64,000 bases of DNA from Cardiocondyla obscurior (lineage: Eukaryota > Arthropoda > Insecta > Hymenoptera > Formicidae), in contig NC_091869.1 of the NCBI RefSeq assembly GCF_019399895.1, positions 3,782,001-3,846,000 of the forward strand. The letters are read 5' to 3'. This document shows positions 38,101 to 50,600 of this stretch, one piece after another. The position numbers and the translations under genes are program-made. Under the pieces are notes generated by a model. The model saw nothing but the letters and a program-made list of their open reading frames with translations. It was not told where the DNA came from and made no database searches. Numbering within the stretch: the first letter of the stretch is position 1; each line of letters starts with the position of its first letter.

Positions 38101-41100
38101 ACCATGCTCGCGTACGAAGTGTAAGAAGGAGACCGGGGTCGGCGGATAAAATCGCATAAGGCACAAAGGCCGGCGAGGGTGGAGAAGAGCCGAGAGTGCC
38201 ATTAACGAGGCAAGGAAGAACGCCGCTTCTAAATACGACCCGCGGACTAAAGACAGAAACTCATCGAAGGATCGCTTGTCCCGAGCCATCTCCAGCCTAT
38301 CATCGCGAACTATTACCGATTTCTCCGCTCGTCCTCCCGAAAGGAAACATCGCGTTGATTTGAAGCGCAAACACCGATTACCGTCACACAACAGGCCGAA
38401 AATCCTCAAGTGCTCGGTACTCGAAAACGATCTCTTGCCCTCCGTTGCTCTTTTTCTCTTAACGATATCGGATAGGAATAATTTTCGCGGCGATCGTCTC
38501 CTCTTTTGCCGCGCGGGTCCTCGACTCGTTAGAAAACACGAGTCGAATTGCGTCAAATTTTCCTCTTTCCGGGTTTTTTTTTCTCTCTTTCATGAGCGAG
38601 TAAAACGGGCAGGTAGGTAGATAGGTTTGACTTGCAAATCACTCTACGCGCTCGTTCTTTCGTCCCGGTCTGCCTCTTTTTCTTCCTCGCCTACGTACCG
38701 CGCGCGTGGAATGCAATTACCCTAATTGCCGGCACTCTAAGCGCGTTGCGTAAGGGCAGTCGACCGATCCAGTCGTTATCGGTGATTGCGAGTTACATCG
38801 TCGAAGCGAGCGCGAGATGCTCGGCTGTGACAAAGATTCAAATAATTCACTCTTAGCAAATACGTCGAAAGGTCAACAGTTCCCTGGGCCTGACCGAAGA
38901 AAGCGGAAGCGATGGTAAATGAAGAGATGCGAGGGAGATGATAAGACTCGTACCTCGTTCAATTTCCAAGTGGAATTAATAGAATTTCAATTCGTTTAAC
39001 TACAAAGATATGTAAGAGTCTTCATTAAACTTTTATTCAAGGAAAAATCAACTTGGAGTTCATTGGTAAACTGACTATTAAAAATAGGAAGGTTACCGGA
39101 AAATTTTATTAGAATTTATATTTAAAACTTGAATAATTTTAAGGTAAATAATTAATGTAAACGGATAAACCTGTTTTTTTTTTCTATCTTCTCTGACGAA
39201 TTTTTTGTTCAAATCAGCTAATCAGAAAAATTATAGCAATTGTACTATTGCATCGTTTGATGACGTAATTGAATTTATATTTAAAATAATAAAAAAAAGT
39301 ATTTATTGATTACCCTATATACAACTGGTTCCTACGAGGTCGTGAATATATCTCGCAGTCATTAATTTACAACGAGATATCGGACAGGCGCCTCTAGACC
39401 AGATTCTCGTTTCCTACAGATCAATTCGTATCAGGAAAGCGATTGGTATGCGCCAATTACTGTCGTCTCGTATACATATTTATGCGCGGACAAAAAGTTC
39501 ATGAGATTGGAAGCCAATGACGATTCGCGGACGAAACCGGCAGCGCGGGATCATAAGATGCACCGTCCGCAATTCGTAGATTGCTCGCGTTATCTATGGA
39601 GCGCACCTGATTTAATCGCCTCTGCAAAAGTATGTCAACAAAAATAGGAAGCCGCCCCGGTTTCCAGGCGGTCTAAATCGAGTCGGCGTGTTTCGTTTCC
39701 GCCGCTGCGCCGAACGAAAGTTATTTAACCCTGGGAACTAACGTTAAAGCGGTCGTTTCCATCTCGGGGATACCGGCCTTTCGTTTTATCTCTCTTTCTC
39801 TCTCATTTTAAATCAGCAAAATCACGGACAGGACACCGCCTACCGCCGTTTCCTTCCCGTTGAGAAAACTATTTCCGACTGCGAGTTGAAACTTCTCGCG
39901 ACCCGGTCTTGGCCCGGCAAAGTTTCCACGGTTACACGGATACTCGTATCCAATTTCGTCACGAGTTTTTTTTTAAAGGCGAGATCGAAATAGAAGTGTT
40001 AACCTTTATTTTGAGGGGGGGAAGAAAAAAAAGGAGGTTTCCGTAAAATTTTTATCCGCTTAAACTAAAGTTTCTTCCGATCTTTCTTCTCCTCTCCCCG
40101 GAGTCTTCCCGAGAGACTTGTGAATAACCAAAAGCGACGTAAATTTATTTGCATTCAATCTTATTATCAATAAGGAAGTTTTTCTTTTTTTTTTAACCTT
40201 AGAAATTAATCGTAGAAATTAAGAAGGCCACGAGAATGATACAAAGTCGAACTTCGGTCCAAATGCTCGCGACGGAACGTTCAATTCTACCAGGTACCAT
40301 CGCCAAGGTCGACGGCTCTCAACCATCTACCCAGGCGGGTGATAAAAACGGGCTGTTTATGAGTCGGATGTTGAGAAGAGCGGCGATGAGGATTAACTGC
40401 CGCATGCAGTCCCGGGATAGAAGACCGAGCTGGAGGCGAGAAGGGTAGAAGCAGGGCGTCGGAGAGCGACCGGACATTAGATGCAGACATATTACGGACC
40501 TGGCAAACTGCCACGCGGCGTTTCAAGGGACTCGTTTCCAAAACCTGTTCCCGTCTACATTGTGGCCGAGCCAGTTCGTCTAAAGGGTGTGCACATCATC
40601 AGCACCGGTGCTTTCACCGCGGGAAAAGCTCGCGACGCTGGAAACGGTAGTCGAGGGCGCTTAAACGGCCTTAACAAAGTAGATTACACGCTGCCGACTA
40701 CGCTGAGGTCGGTTTCAACGCGTATCTTTTAACATGACCTACTTCTTCGCTCGTGCAGGAATGCCATAAATACGACAGATTGACGAGAAATTATATTGGC
40801 CGACGGTTCTTTTTTTCTTTTTCTTTTTAAACTAACTTCTTTTTAATTAAGTTATTTTATAATAAATATCCGTTATCTATTTTAACAATTTTAAAGTTTT
40901 AGCTTTTCATATCTCTCTCCATGATTTCAAAATTCTATTCTCGCGAGAATAATGCAAGGAATAAGGAGCTCGTGAAGATTTTATTCACTTCGAAGTTAAA
41001 TACTCTTAAAAATAGAATCGGGCTTGAAATTAAACGAGAAATGAGATAACAAGTTTCGTGGCTAGTTTATCAAGGGAGGAGGATATCTCGAAGAAACACG

Positions 41101-44100
41101 CGTCGGGGTGATAAAAAAGTTATCACTTGGCCGCGCGCTGTGAGAGAGAGAGAGACCCGCCGGAAACGGCGCGTGCAACGTGACGCGCTCCGTTCATACC
41201 TTTGAAAGTATCAGGCCGTGCGCGAGATGTCAATGCGGCGAACTATTTGACAGCGCCGGCAGCAAAGGGAGACCGCCATACCTATTACAACCAGGTTACA
41301 GCCGACGCGCTACAAGAGCGACGACGACGCTTTTGCACGTTATCGGCGCGGAAACTTTATCCTGTACCTGTTACAAAACAGGTTCTTTTGTGCATCGGCC
41401 CGGTTCTTTATCCCCTAGCCGTCCGTAGCATACAAGAACTCCCGCAGGTTTCTATAGAGCGAGCCAAATGAACCGAATGCCCTGTCTTACGTCGAGGGGA
41501 GGGTAGGGAGAGAAGGGACCTGCCCGGAACTGGATTTACCGGTGCGAAATCTGGTTTGACGGCTTTTCTCTCCGGGGCGAGTTCCAGCGAGTCCGAGATA
41601 TGTGGGATAAGCGACACACGATATTGATCGATTGTCAGCGGCCGGCACGGTGTCGCTCTTTACGTCACGTGAATCTTTACGCCTCGCGTCTCGCGGTTTT
41701 AACCCACCGCTGTCAGAAAAGACGTCATTCCGTCGTCCCAGAGTACGTTTATTAGCGCCGTGAGGGGTAACACCGCGTCTCCGAGCGGTCTCGCGGACTG
41801 ATAGATCGATCGTGAAGGTGATAAAATATCCGCGCGCGTTAGGTGGGAACCGGTTCTCCTCCAAAAGCGAGCGTTATTGCCGGGGCGATTATCGGCGGGC
41901 GATTCTAAAAACGTTACATCACACGCGTTATACTTTCTAAAAATACCTGGTAACCTTGAGTCGGCCTTCCACCATCTACCCTGGTTTCCCGCTTGCCGCA
42001 TGGGGATTAACGAGAATATCGCGGCTGCTGGTGGCATCAGCGTTAAGCCAACAAGCGCAGCGGTGACCTGACGTCAGCCAAACCTTTTACTACTACGTCT
42101 TTGTGGAGGTCGACAATCGGTATCTGCTTGTCTGCGAGATAACGTTCGGAGCGAGAAGTCAGCTAAAAAGATAGCGGGCGGGCTCATGCGCGCACGTTAG
42201 CGAGAGTCATCGTACTTGCGATAACGCAACGATTACGGGGGCCGCGTGTACGCCGCGGCTGCGTGAAACGGCAAATGTACGCCGATTACCCAACACAATT
42301 GACCGAATTACAAACGAGATTGTCCGTTCCGCCTTTCCAGATAGGGATCCCTCCCCGCCCGTCGTGTTAGAATTCTCTGAATTAATTTTCGTAAAGAGTT
42401 GATCATCGAATAAAGACGATAAAGTCCGTTTGCTTGTCGCACCTTATTATCTTTAAAGAAAAATATTTAAAAATTAAGAAAAAAAAAAGTAAAAAAAAAT
42501 TAAAAGTTTAATACGCCACCACGGAAACGGAAAAATTTTTATTTTGCAACGGGAATCACGATATCGTGAGTTACCCGGAAATAACGAGCTTCATTTTACG
42601 CTCGTCGATCAACGATAACCCCGGTAAACGCGATACAGAGAGAAGAATGGCCGGGTTATCGAGACGATAGGCAGGTCCATGCGCGGCGAGCTTGTTAGAG
42701 CGAAAGTTTAAGAGGAAAAAGTGAATGTTGCATCAATGAAGCAACGATACAACCGCAGCATTGATATCGTATTTCGCGGTTATTTCAAAAAGGATTTGGA
42801 TGCCAAAAAGAAAAGAAAATAAAAAAATCCCGACCTTTCAAAGATAAAATAAATCCGGTATTTTAATTTAATTTACAATATTGCACGACGTCATATTCGC
42901 CTGTGTAATTTTAATTAATACCCTGTCGTATTATTGTAATTTTTTTTTTTTTTAATATAAAATATGTAATATGTTATTCTCATTATCTGCGTTTTGCGAA
43001 CGTAATAAAATGCGATATTAAAATTCCGAATTATTTGTAACAAAATAAAAGTGTATATCATGCTTTGAAGCGACATAATAGATAATAATTCAATCACCAG
43101 CGTCCCGATTTAAGTCCGAAAAATACGGTCGCGCGTGCACGTTGGAAAATTTTGGTCACGATCCCGAAATATCTCCCAGCGGCGATTATAAATCCGCAAT
43201 ATGGAATATTCAGAAGTTCAGGCGAAGTCGCGGGTAGTTAAACAGAAACAAATGCGGCACCGTAAATAATGCGACGCCGTAAATAATGCGGCCGCGAGCG
43301 CGCACCTCGGATGTGTGTTTAGCGTTTTCTAAAGCTCGTAATTTATAGAGGAGCTGACATTTGCATGTTTAACCCGTTCTCCCTTTATAATCTCCCTTGT
43401 CGCCGAATCAGGAGGCAAACAAAAGAGCAGCACGTCGGTCGAATTGTCGCGTACTTAAAAATATCTTTGTGACCCACCGCAGCCGTGAATTAACAAACGA
43501 ATATTTAGCTCCAGAGCGATTGAATTTCGTTCGCGAGGCATTAATTTGTCGCGTTAACGAATCGAAAAACTCCGCGAGAGATCCGCAGAGAGGGATTACG
43601 GGCCCCCATCGGCGTTTTCGAAAGGACAAAATCTGCTTCGTATTGATAAATAAGTAGCGACGCGGGTGGGCGCAAAAAGCGTTGATATTTACCGCAGCTC
43701 CGCTATAACTGCGCTCGCGTGTCGCGCGCGGTGGTCGGGAAAAACTGCCGGCAATAAAACGCAACGTAACGAACGCAAGAAAAATAACGGGACGAGCGCA
43801 AAAATGGACGCGCCGAAAGCGAAATAAACGCGGTTGGAAAAACGGCAGCAGTTTACGGCGTCGGCCGCCACAAATGCGAGAAAAAACCCGAAGGGAGGGA
43901 GGGGAGAGGAGGGTTGGCTAGATGAGAGAACTTTACGCGAAAGCTTTGCATATACGAGCTCGAACGGACTAATATTCGCTGCCTAATCGCGCGATGAATC
44001 AAGCGGATAGCGCGAGGTGGGAGCGAAAGGTAGCATAATTATTTCCGAGGAAATTAATTTATCGGCCATGCGAGAAAAGAAACGAGTTTTCTCGCGGGCG

Positions 44101-44630
44101 GCGGCGCGGCATTTTTATCGCGACATCGGCTTGAACTTCAGCTCTCCGCTCGCGCGAACCCGTTCGTTCCGCTTTATAAATAGGCGCCCACTTATTGCGT
44201 CTATCAGTGATACACGAGGGTTATCGTCACCCGACACGTTGGACTTTGCTTGTGTCGTAATTACGCTCTCCGCTGCAAGCGCGTTCGCTGTGAACCGACG
44301 TTCCTCTTCTCGCGCGTATAGCGCCGTTATAAATCCAATTCGGCGTCGTAAACCGAGATAGGGAAAAATTAAAAACAAGGAAGATCGAGTGATACCCACG
44401 GGTGTGATAATTGTTGGCGCCGGGGAGATTGATTAACGAAGAATACTCGTGTTATCGCGATGAAAACGTGGATCGGACACTTAATTTAATCCTTAAATTT
44501 ATAAACGAGAGAATTGTGCTGGTGCACTTTGACGTCGCAATACTGTCGTTTAAAATGAAATTAAATAAGTAGTTAAATAAATAATCAAATTAAATCGAGC
44601 AGGCAGCTCTCAAGAAATGTGCGGACTTAC

Positions 44631-44672
44631 CACGACGTGCCACCGGAGGTAGTAAGCGCGCTGCATATTTAC
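44631..44672 (-). CDS. 42-nt coding microexon of the minus-strand gene
   Basis: On the minus strand cccttttgtttcag precedes the exon and a strong donor (GTG|gtaagt) follows. The length is 14 codons and preserves phase. In phase 1 it is open and encodes KYAARLLPPVARR. The junction to the 54-nt exon forms a Gly codon (G|GT), giving RRGKETV. It lies about 23.8 kb upstream of the 54-nt exon. Like that exon it begins with a donor-like sequence (GTAAAT) straight after the acceptor. There is an out-of-frame ATG, but that frame stops early in the large exon when the CAG acceptor is used. No in-frame ATG is present, so the start codon is farther right. Confidence 0.65.
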
Positions 44673-44690
44673 CTGAAACAAAAGGGAGCC
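44673..44690 (-). promoter_or_regulatory. Acceptor with recursive-splice-site architecture (42-nt exon)
   Basis: On the minus strand the pyrimidine-rich cccttttgtttcag is followed immediately by GTAAAT. The arrangement matches that at the 54-nt exon. The regenerated donor is weaker here (GTAAAT rather than GTAAGT). Recursive use is inference. Confidence 0.5.
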
Positions 44691-47600
44691 GTTAATAGCT
44701 CGGCGTGTTGGCGGGCGCGACAAACATCGCGCTGAATAGTCCGACAAATGCACGCGCCCAGGCGTAATGACTTAGGGTCGCGGGCCGCGAACAAAGGCGA
44801 CGGCAACGGCACGCCCGTGAAATTATATGTATGTAAACGCGTCGCTCAGGCAGCCGATTAATAACGCATCTCGCGCTTGAGTTTCGAATCTATACCGTAA
44901 TCAGTGGCGCAACGTGACAATATTGACGGTATCCTAGCTCAGCAAGTTCGATCTTGTCCGGGAGTCACGCAAAGTTTCGACGTTCAGAGGCTGATCTCGA
45001 AGATATGTGCGAATGATAAATGTTGAAAAAACACGCGTATTACAATCTGCAACAGTTCACCAGTCCGCGGAGGCGTCGAACATCCTTTTTAATCGAAAGA
45101 TGCTCACTTGTCGCTTTCTTAATCGTGTCTGTTCGAGAACAAGAGGGTTTGCGTTGCTAAATGTGCAAGGTTCGCGTATGGCTGTGAATACGTGTCGCCA
45201 GGTGCGCGCTTTAAGAGTAACCGCCGGCCATTTACGAGTGTAACCGGTGTCCTGGTTTTTTTTCCCTTCTCAAGGCCTTGAGGAATCGACTCGCGACGAA
45301 TGCGCGCATTTCGGAGCAGCCTTGTCTTCCTCTTAATCTCTCACCTCGGCGCAGCCGGTCGCTCGGCGAACACGCGTGGATTAATTCGTAAAACAGAGCC
45401 GAAGGTATGGCGGTCCAGATGTTGACGCACCTGCCGCCCTTTCTATTTATATGGGGGCGCACTATTTTTAAAGTTCCGTCGCCGAGCGAGACGTCTACGC
45501 TGGAGCCAGAACAAATTAAACTTGATTTTTCCACGCTGGCGAACAAAACGCATTTTTACAATTCCGCCGAAATTTCGGAGTTGTTCAATAAAAGTCGAAT
45601 CACTTTCACGCGATAAATCTTTGGCCATTTATCGCGTGGCTAATTTTTAACGTTGTACTATTGCGGCATTTAAAAATATCGCCTTCAAACATTTGCATGT
45701 ATTATATTTTTGGTCGTAAATTTATCAACGCCTTTAGACCGGAACTGATTTTACAAACTCCTAGGATGATTTGTGTCACAAAATCGATGAAGTCAAAGTC
45801 GAGATATTAATCAAAGCAGGACTCTCTCGTCATTGCTGTTTGTTGACCTCGACGCGGCGGCAAGTCATTAATTTATCGCAATCACCGTCGAGAATACACG
45901 TCGCGAAGAATATTCCCGCTCGTTACACAACGATCGCGAATTACGTCAGGCTGGTCGACCTGTCTCTGATGCATCGTGCAAATATTTACGAATGTCGTTT
46001 AAGTTTCAATAAAAGTCGGGTCTTGATCGCGCTTTTATTTCCGATCGAAACGCGCCCTTTTTCCCGGCAGTCATTTACTTCAAATCAAAAGTGCATAAAA
46101 AAAAAAATTTTTTTTTAACTCCAAAGTGTCCTCAAACGTTAATGAAAGATTTAGTAGTCGATATTACGAGTGTCATTTCCACGAGTGTGTCGAGAACTCT
46201 TATCCGCGTATTTCCGTCATGAAACAGCTACCTTTTCGCAGTTAAGTGGTTTCCACTTTATCAACGGTGAGGAATATATATATAAAACATCCAATAAAAA
46301 TATAAAACTTCGTCCCTATTACTTGGACTTATGTCTAAAACAACTCCGAATTCAACAGTGTCAGAATTTTCGCCTAGTTTTAAAAATTGTTAAAGTTATT
46401 ATTTTTTTTTTTTTAATTAAAAATCGGGGATTGATTAATCGAGTCGAATGGTACTTAAAAGGGCAACAGTGCACTCGTGATTTTTCTCCTTTTGTCGGCA
46501 GCAGTAATAGGTCGAGTTTAACGGTCGTCGGCGCTCAATATGCGAAGCTGCGGAGTCTGTTTCACCTCCTCTTCCCGCTGTACCGTCTCCGTTTTCCCTC
46601 CCTCGTCTCGCGTACCTGCCTCGTTTACCCGTTCAACACGTCATTATCGAACCGGTTGCTGCACTTTGCCGTTTATGCAGCTGCAACAGCCGCCTCTCTC
46701 ACGCTCGCCCCCGACGCGTCTCTCATTCAGGCACGCCGACGCTCGGTGGAGGATCGATCGATCTTCGTGACTTGATCGTCGAGAAAGAAAGAGAGAGATA
46801 GAGCAGCCCCGATCGATCGGATTATCTCGAAGCCGGTGGTCGTTTCCTCGGCTTTCGCCAGTCGTGGCGAAAGAGCGCGGCAAGGTCGTTAAATCAACGA
46901 TCGCTGTGCAATTGCCGAAGAATTGATTAAGGAAATTGCACGGTCTCGTGCGCCGCATGAATGAACGTCGAAGGCTGATTTAGGCTGAGATATCTAAGTA
47001 ACAAGTACCAGCGCGTCGTTGATCTCACTTTTTGACACGCGATCGCGAGGATGTCTGCCAACCGCGGCGAGTGAAACCGCATCACGTGTCACTCGAATGG
47101 AATATACAATAAAAAAATAGCGAATCGGGCAAAAAATTTGCAGAATAAACCTAACAAATACATCGAAAGGAGTTTGGCGAGCGTTCTTTCAGAAATCGTT
47201 GGAGAAAAATATTGAGACGCGAAGGAAAAATTCTTAAACGCAGCGGCGGTCGCAATCAGCGAGAGAATATTCGCAGGCACGAGGCGGGATTCCTTGCAGC
47301 ATCTTTGCTGCTGCTGCGTGCTCCAGTTTCGAATCGGAGAAAGGCGAGAGAAGAGCGAAACGTTTCTACGTTGACCGACGAGCGCGAAAAGAGCACGCGC
47401 GACGGAGGAGGACGCGAATTAAACTCGTGCCAGTTAACAAATGTTTGCGAAGCGTGCTCGGCGAGCGCTCGCGCAGATTCACTCGGCCCGGCACTTTCAC
47501 CTTTTTATCAATAGCATCTGCCTCGATTCGATTCGATTCGAAACCAACCCCCCCTCCTCTCACCCCACCGACCCGCGAATCTCGAAAACAATGCGCAGTC

Positions 47601-50600
47601 CGCGAAGCGAGGCTCCGTTAAAGCAATAAAAATTTCCCTTCATACGAGGATATTCTCTGCGCTTCGCGTTTCAGGTATTTTCACGATCGTGGAATATTTA
47701 TCCGCGTGCACGCGAGAAAAGCGCGCTTCTCTAGTAACAAGAAGTATTTCCGATTTCCAATCCGCGACGAGGGGTACGCCAACATTCGATATTGCAGGAG
47801 TTCCAGTTCCAAGCGAGGTGCATTTACTATCCCCGCGAGATACGCGCAACGTCTAAAAATACCGCCCAGCGCTACGTAAACGTTAACGCTAAAAATACCG
47901 AGCACCTCGCGTCCTTCGAGTTATCGGGACGTATCCATCGGCCGATTCTTTTCCAAGTAATTTTATCCGCGATAAGCTTGGGGATACCGATCGCTTATCG
48001 ATTATTCGGCCGTTAAAAAATTCACCGATCGCGTCGCGCCGCCTCTACGCTCCGCTCCTCGTGTAACGGAGATAAATGAGAGGCGCAGGGTTCATCTCGC
48101 GCGAACTGACGTGGACCAACGAGATAATTCATCTCGGCCGGCGAACGGCATGTAACGGATGAAGGGTACGGGAACTACGTAAGCCTCGGCGATCGCGCGA
48201 GGGAACGAGCACGGAGAAAATGGAGACGCGAGCAGCGTGGGTCCACGGGTAGGTCGGTTCTCCTCGAGCCAGCCTCCAACTAGATGGTTCGCGTTATTCG
48301 ACGCGGATCTGGTTTCGATTTTATTGCCCCCGCTTCGCGGAGGCGATATTTCGTCTTTTACGACCGGCACCGCCGCCGTCCTTCGTGGATTTCGCCGGCG
48401 CGGTCCGTGAACCATGCGCGGCCTTCACGAGGGGCTGGGATAAAAAAAAAAAAACGCCCGCAAAAATCCGGAGAGCCCCGCGCGGCGTAAGCGTTTCTCA
48501 CTGCACCATAATAAGCCGCAGTATCGCCGCAAAAAGCAGCCCCCGCTACGAAAGCGAACCTCGAGTCTTGTATTTTTTTTTCTTTCCCCCTTTTCCCTCG
48601 CCGGTCCATTTCACGATGGAGCAGAAAAAACACTGGTAATATAATAACAACGTGATACGGGGTGCATTATTCGAAAACCGCATCGAATTAATATGCGTGG
48701 TGTAATGTTTATGCAGTACAGGGAAATTTTTAATAAGTCTGACACGAAAGGTCAGAATTAAAATATGGAAAAATTAATCCGGAAATTTCGCGAATAAGTA
48801 CACCTTGACTTTTTTTTTTGATGAGAGAAAAAAGGAACAAAAAAAAAATAAAAAAAAAAGCAAAGTGAGTTGGGAGTTGGGAATATATACAATAGATTTG
48901 TTATAAAATTTAATTTGACTTTGTTTCAAGTCTATATCAGCAATTTCAACCAATCTATACGTTCAACGTGATTACACACCAAATAATAAACTTACGACGA
49001 GAACGGTGTCCAGTGGTACGGGACAATTTCGTCTCGAGGTCTGCAAGCTCGTCAGCGTAGGAAGATCGATTCTGCCCGGTTGAAATCGGCAAAATGAACC
49101 GAGTCGAAGCGACGGGGCTCCGTTTTTCGCGAACGCGGGACAAAACGAACTGCCGCCGCTGCCGCCGATTGTCGGGAACTCGATTATACGCGCGCGGGGC
49201 ACAAACGGGGAAGGGAGGCGAATCTAAACTCGATTTACCGGCGAATAAGTCGACTCGCCGCAGAAATTCGTAGCACTCGATCGAGGAACGAAGGGTTGAG
49301 ATTGGCGGTCGACCGCGAACGGTGAACCGACGCGGCTTCGATAATTCGGCGTTTACACCGTAATTTCGCCCGCCGAATGCAGGGAGCCGCAAATTCCAGG
49401 GGAAAAGAGAGAGAGAGAGAGAGAAGACGGCGAAAGGAGAGTCCACATTGAGAGACACCTCGCGAGCTCATATGCCCGGGCGCGTATGTCGCAGTGGCCG
49501 GGCGAATGGAAATCGAGACGAGTAGAGGTTGTGTTCGGGGAAAACTTTCCCTGAACTGACGAGCGGAATTAACCGTCGCTGCCGCCGCTTGCGCGGGAAA
49601 TGCGGGGAATCGGATAGTTGCACTTTTTATTCGCGGGACAGTTTGCTGACTGCTCAACTCGCCTACCTCTCGCGCATCCCCGCAAGCCGGATGAAAACGG
49701 GCAGCGGCTAGTTCATCCCCGCCGGCAGATTTCCCGCGCGTGTTAACTCCGCGACGCGCCTCTGTCGAGTTTTCGGTCGACCCAAAAGTTCCGCGTGAGA
49801 AAACCGCGCGGTTCGATAACTCGCGGAAGCAACCTCGTCCCTGATACGCGCCAGTAATTATCGCTCCACTGTTAAAGCATATATCCCGAGAACCATCCGT
49901 CGAGTATCCTCCCTACCCGTTTTTTTTTTTTTTTTTATTCTTTCCGCAAACCGTCCGAAGTGTGTTTTAAATTTTAAAGAAGAACGAACGTTCATTCTGG
50001 AGCGGCTCGCATAAATAATCTCGATATAGAGCAACAGGAAAGCGATACCGATAAAAAAGTAAAATTCGCATAAAGTATTTACACAACAAAGATGCGGAGG
50101 CCGTCACGCCGGGGTATTCGGTCGCCGACAACCCCTTCGATAAACACAGAGGCGCCCATCCACCCTGAATGAGCGCGTCTTTCTGATCCCCTTCCGCTTC
50201 AAGCCCCCTGCGTTCACCCTCCCCCTTCCCGCCGCAACCCCTCGGTATTCAGGCTGTTCTCGCGCGCGCCAGTTACAATACTATGAAATAGGGACGCGGG
50301 AGAGAGACGAACGAGGGCGGATGGGAGGAGCTGGGGTTGTTTCGAGACGACGATATCGACCGCTTTCCAGCCCCGTGGCGACCTTAAAGGGGAACCGTCG
50401 TAAACGCGGATGCGACGCCTTTAACGGCGCCCGATTTAGACCCGTGATATTCGCCGGGGAGAGAAAGGAGGGCGATTTTTATAGCTCCTCTTTTTGTTTT
50501 TTGTGCCATCGAATGTTGCCTTGCGCTGTTTAATTGTGCGAATGCGCGGTGCATTCTCTCAGGATGATATTTTTAAGTGACACAACGTCGCTTTTGAATT

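Larger units (their letters stand above)
20871..44630 (-). other. Intron between the 42-nt and 54-nt exons (about 23.8 kb)
   Basis: No gene is recognised here. The interval includes GA tracts near 24011, an AT-rich block near 25740-27600, a CpG-rich block near 31240-32160, a dyad near 28341-28376, poly-A runs near 29419 and 32878, and many unrelated open frames. The longest of these is 250 codons at 27620-28372 (minus), without a recognisable domain. An exon-like plus-strand signal at 30775 is treated in the findings. Confidence 0.55.

Noticed and set aside
46170..46775. 201-codon plus-strand open frame
   Set aside because: It includes a Phe run from a poly-T tract and shows no family motif or supporting splice or promoter signals.
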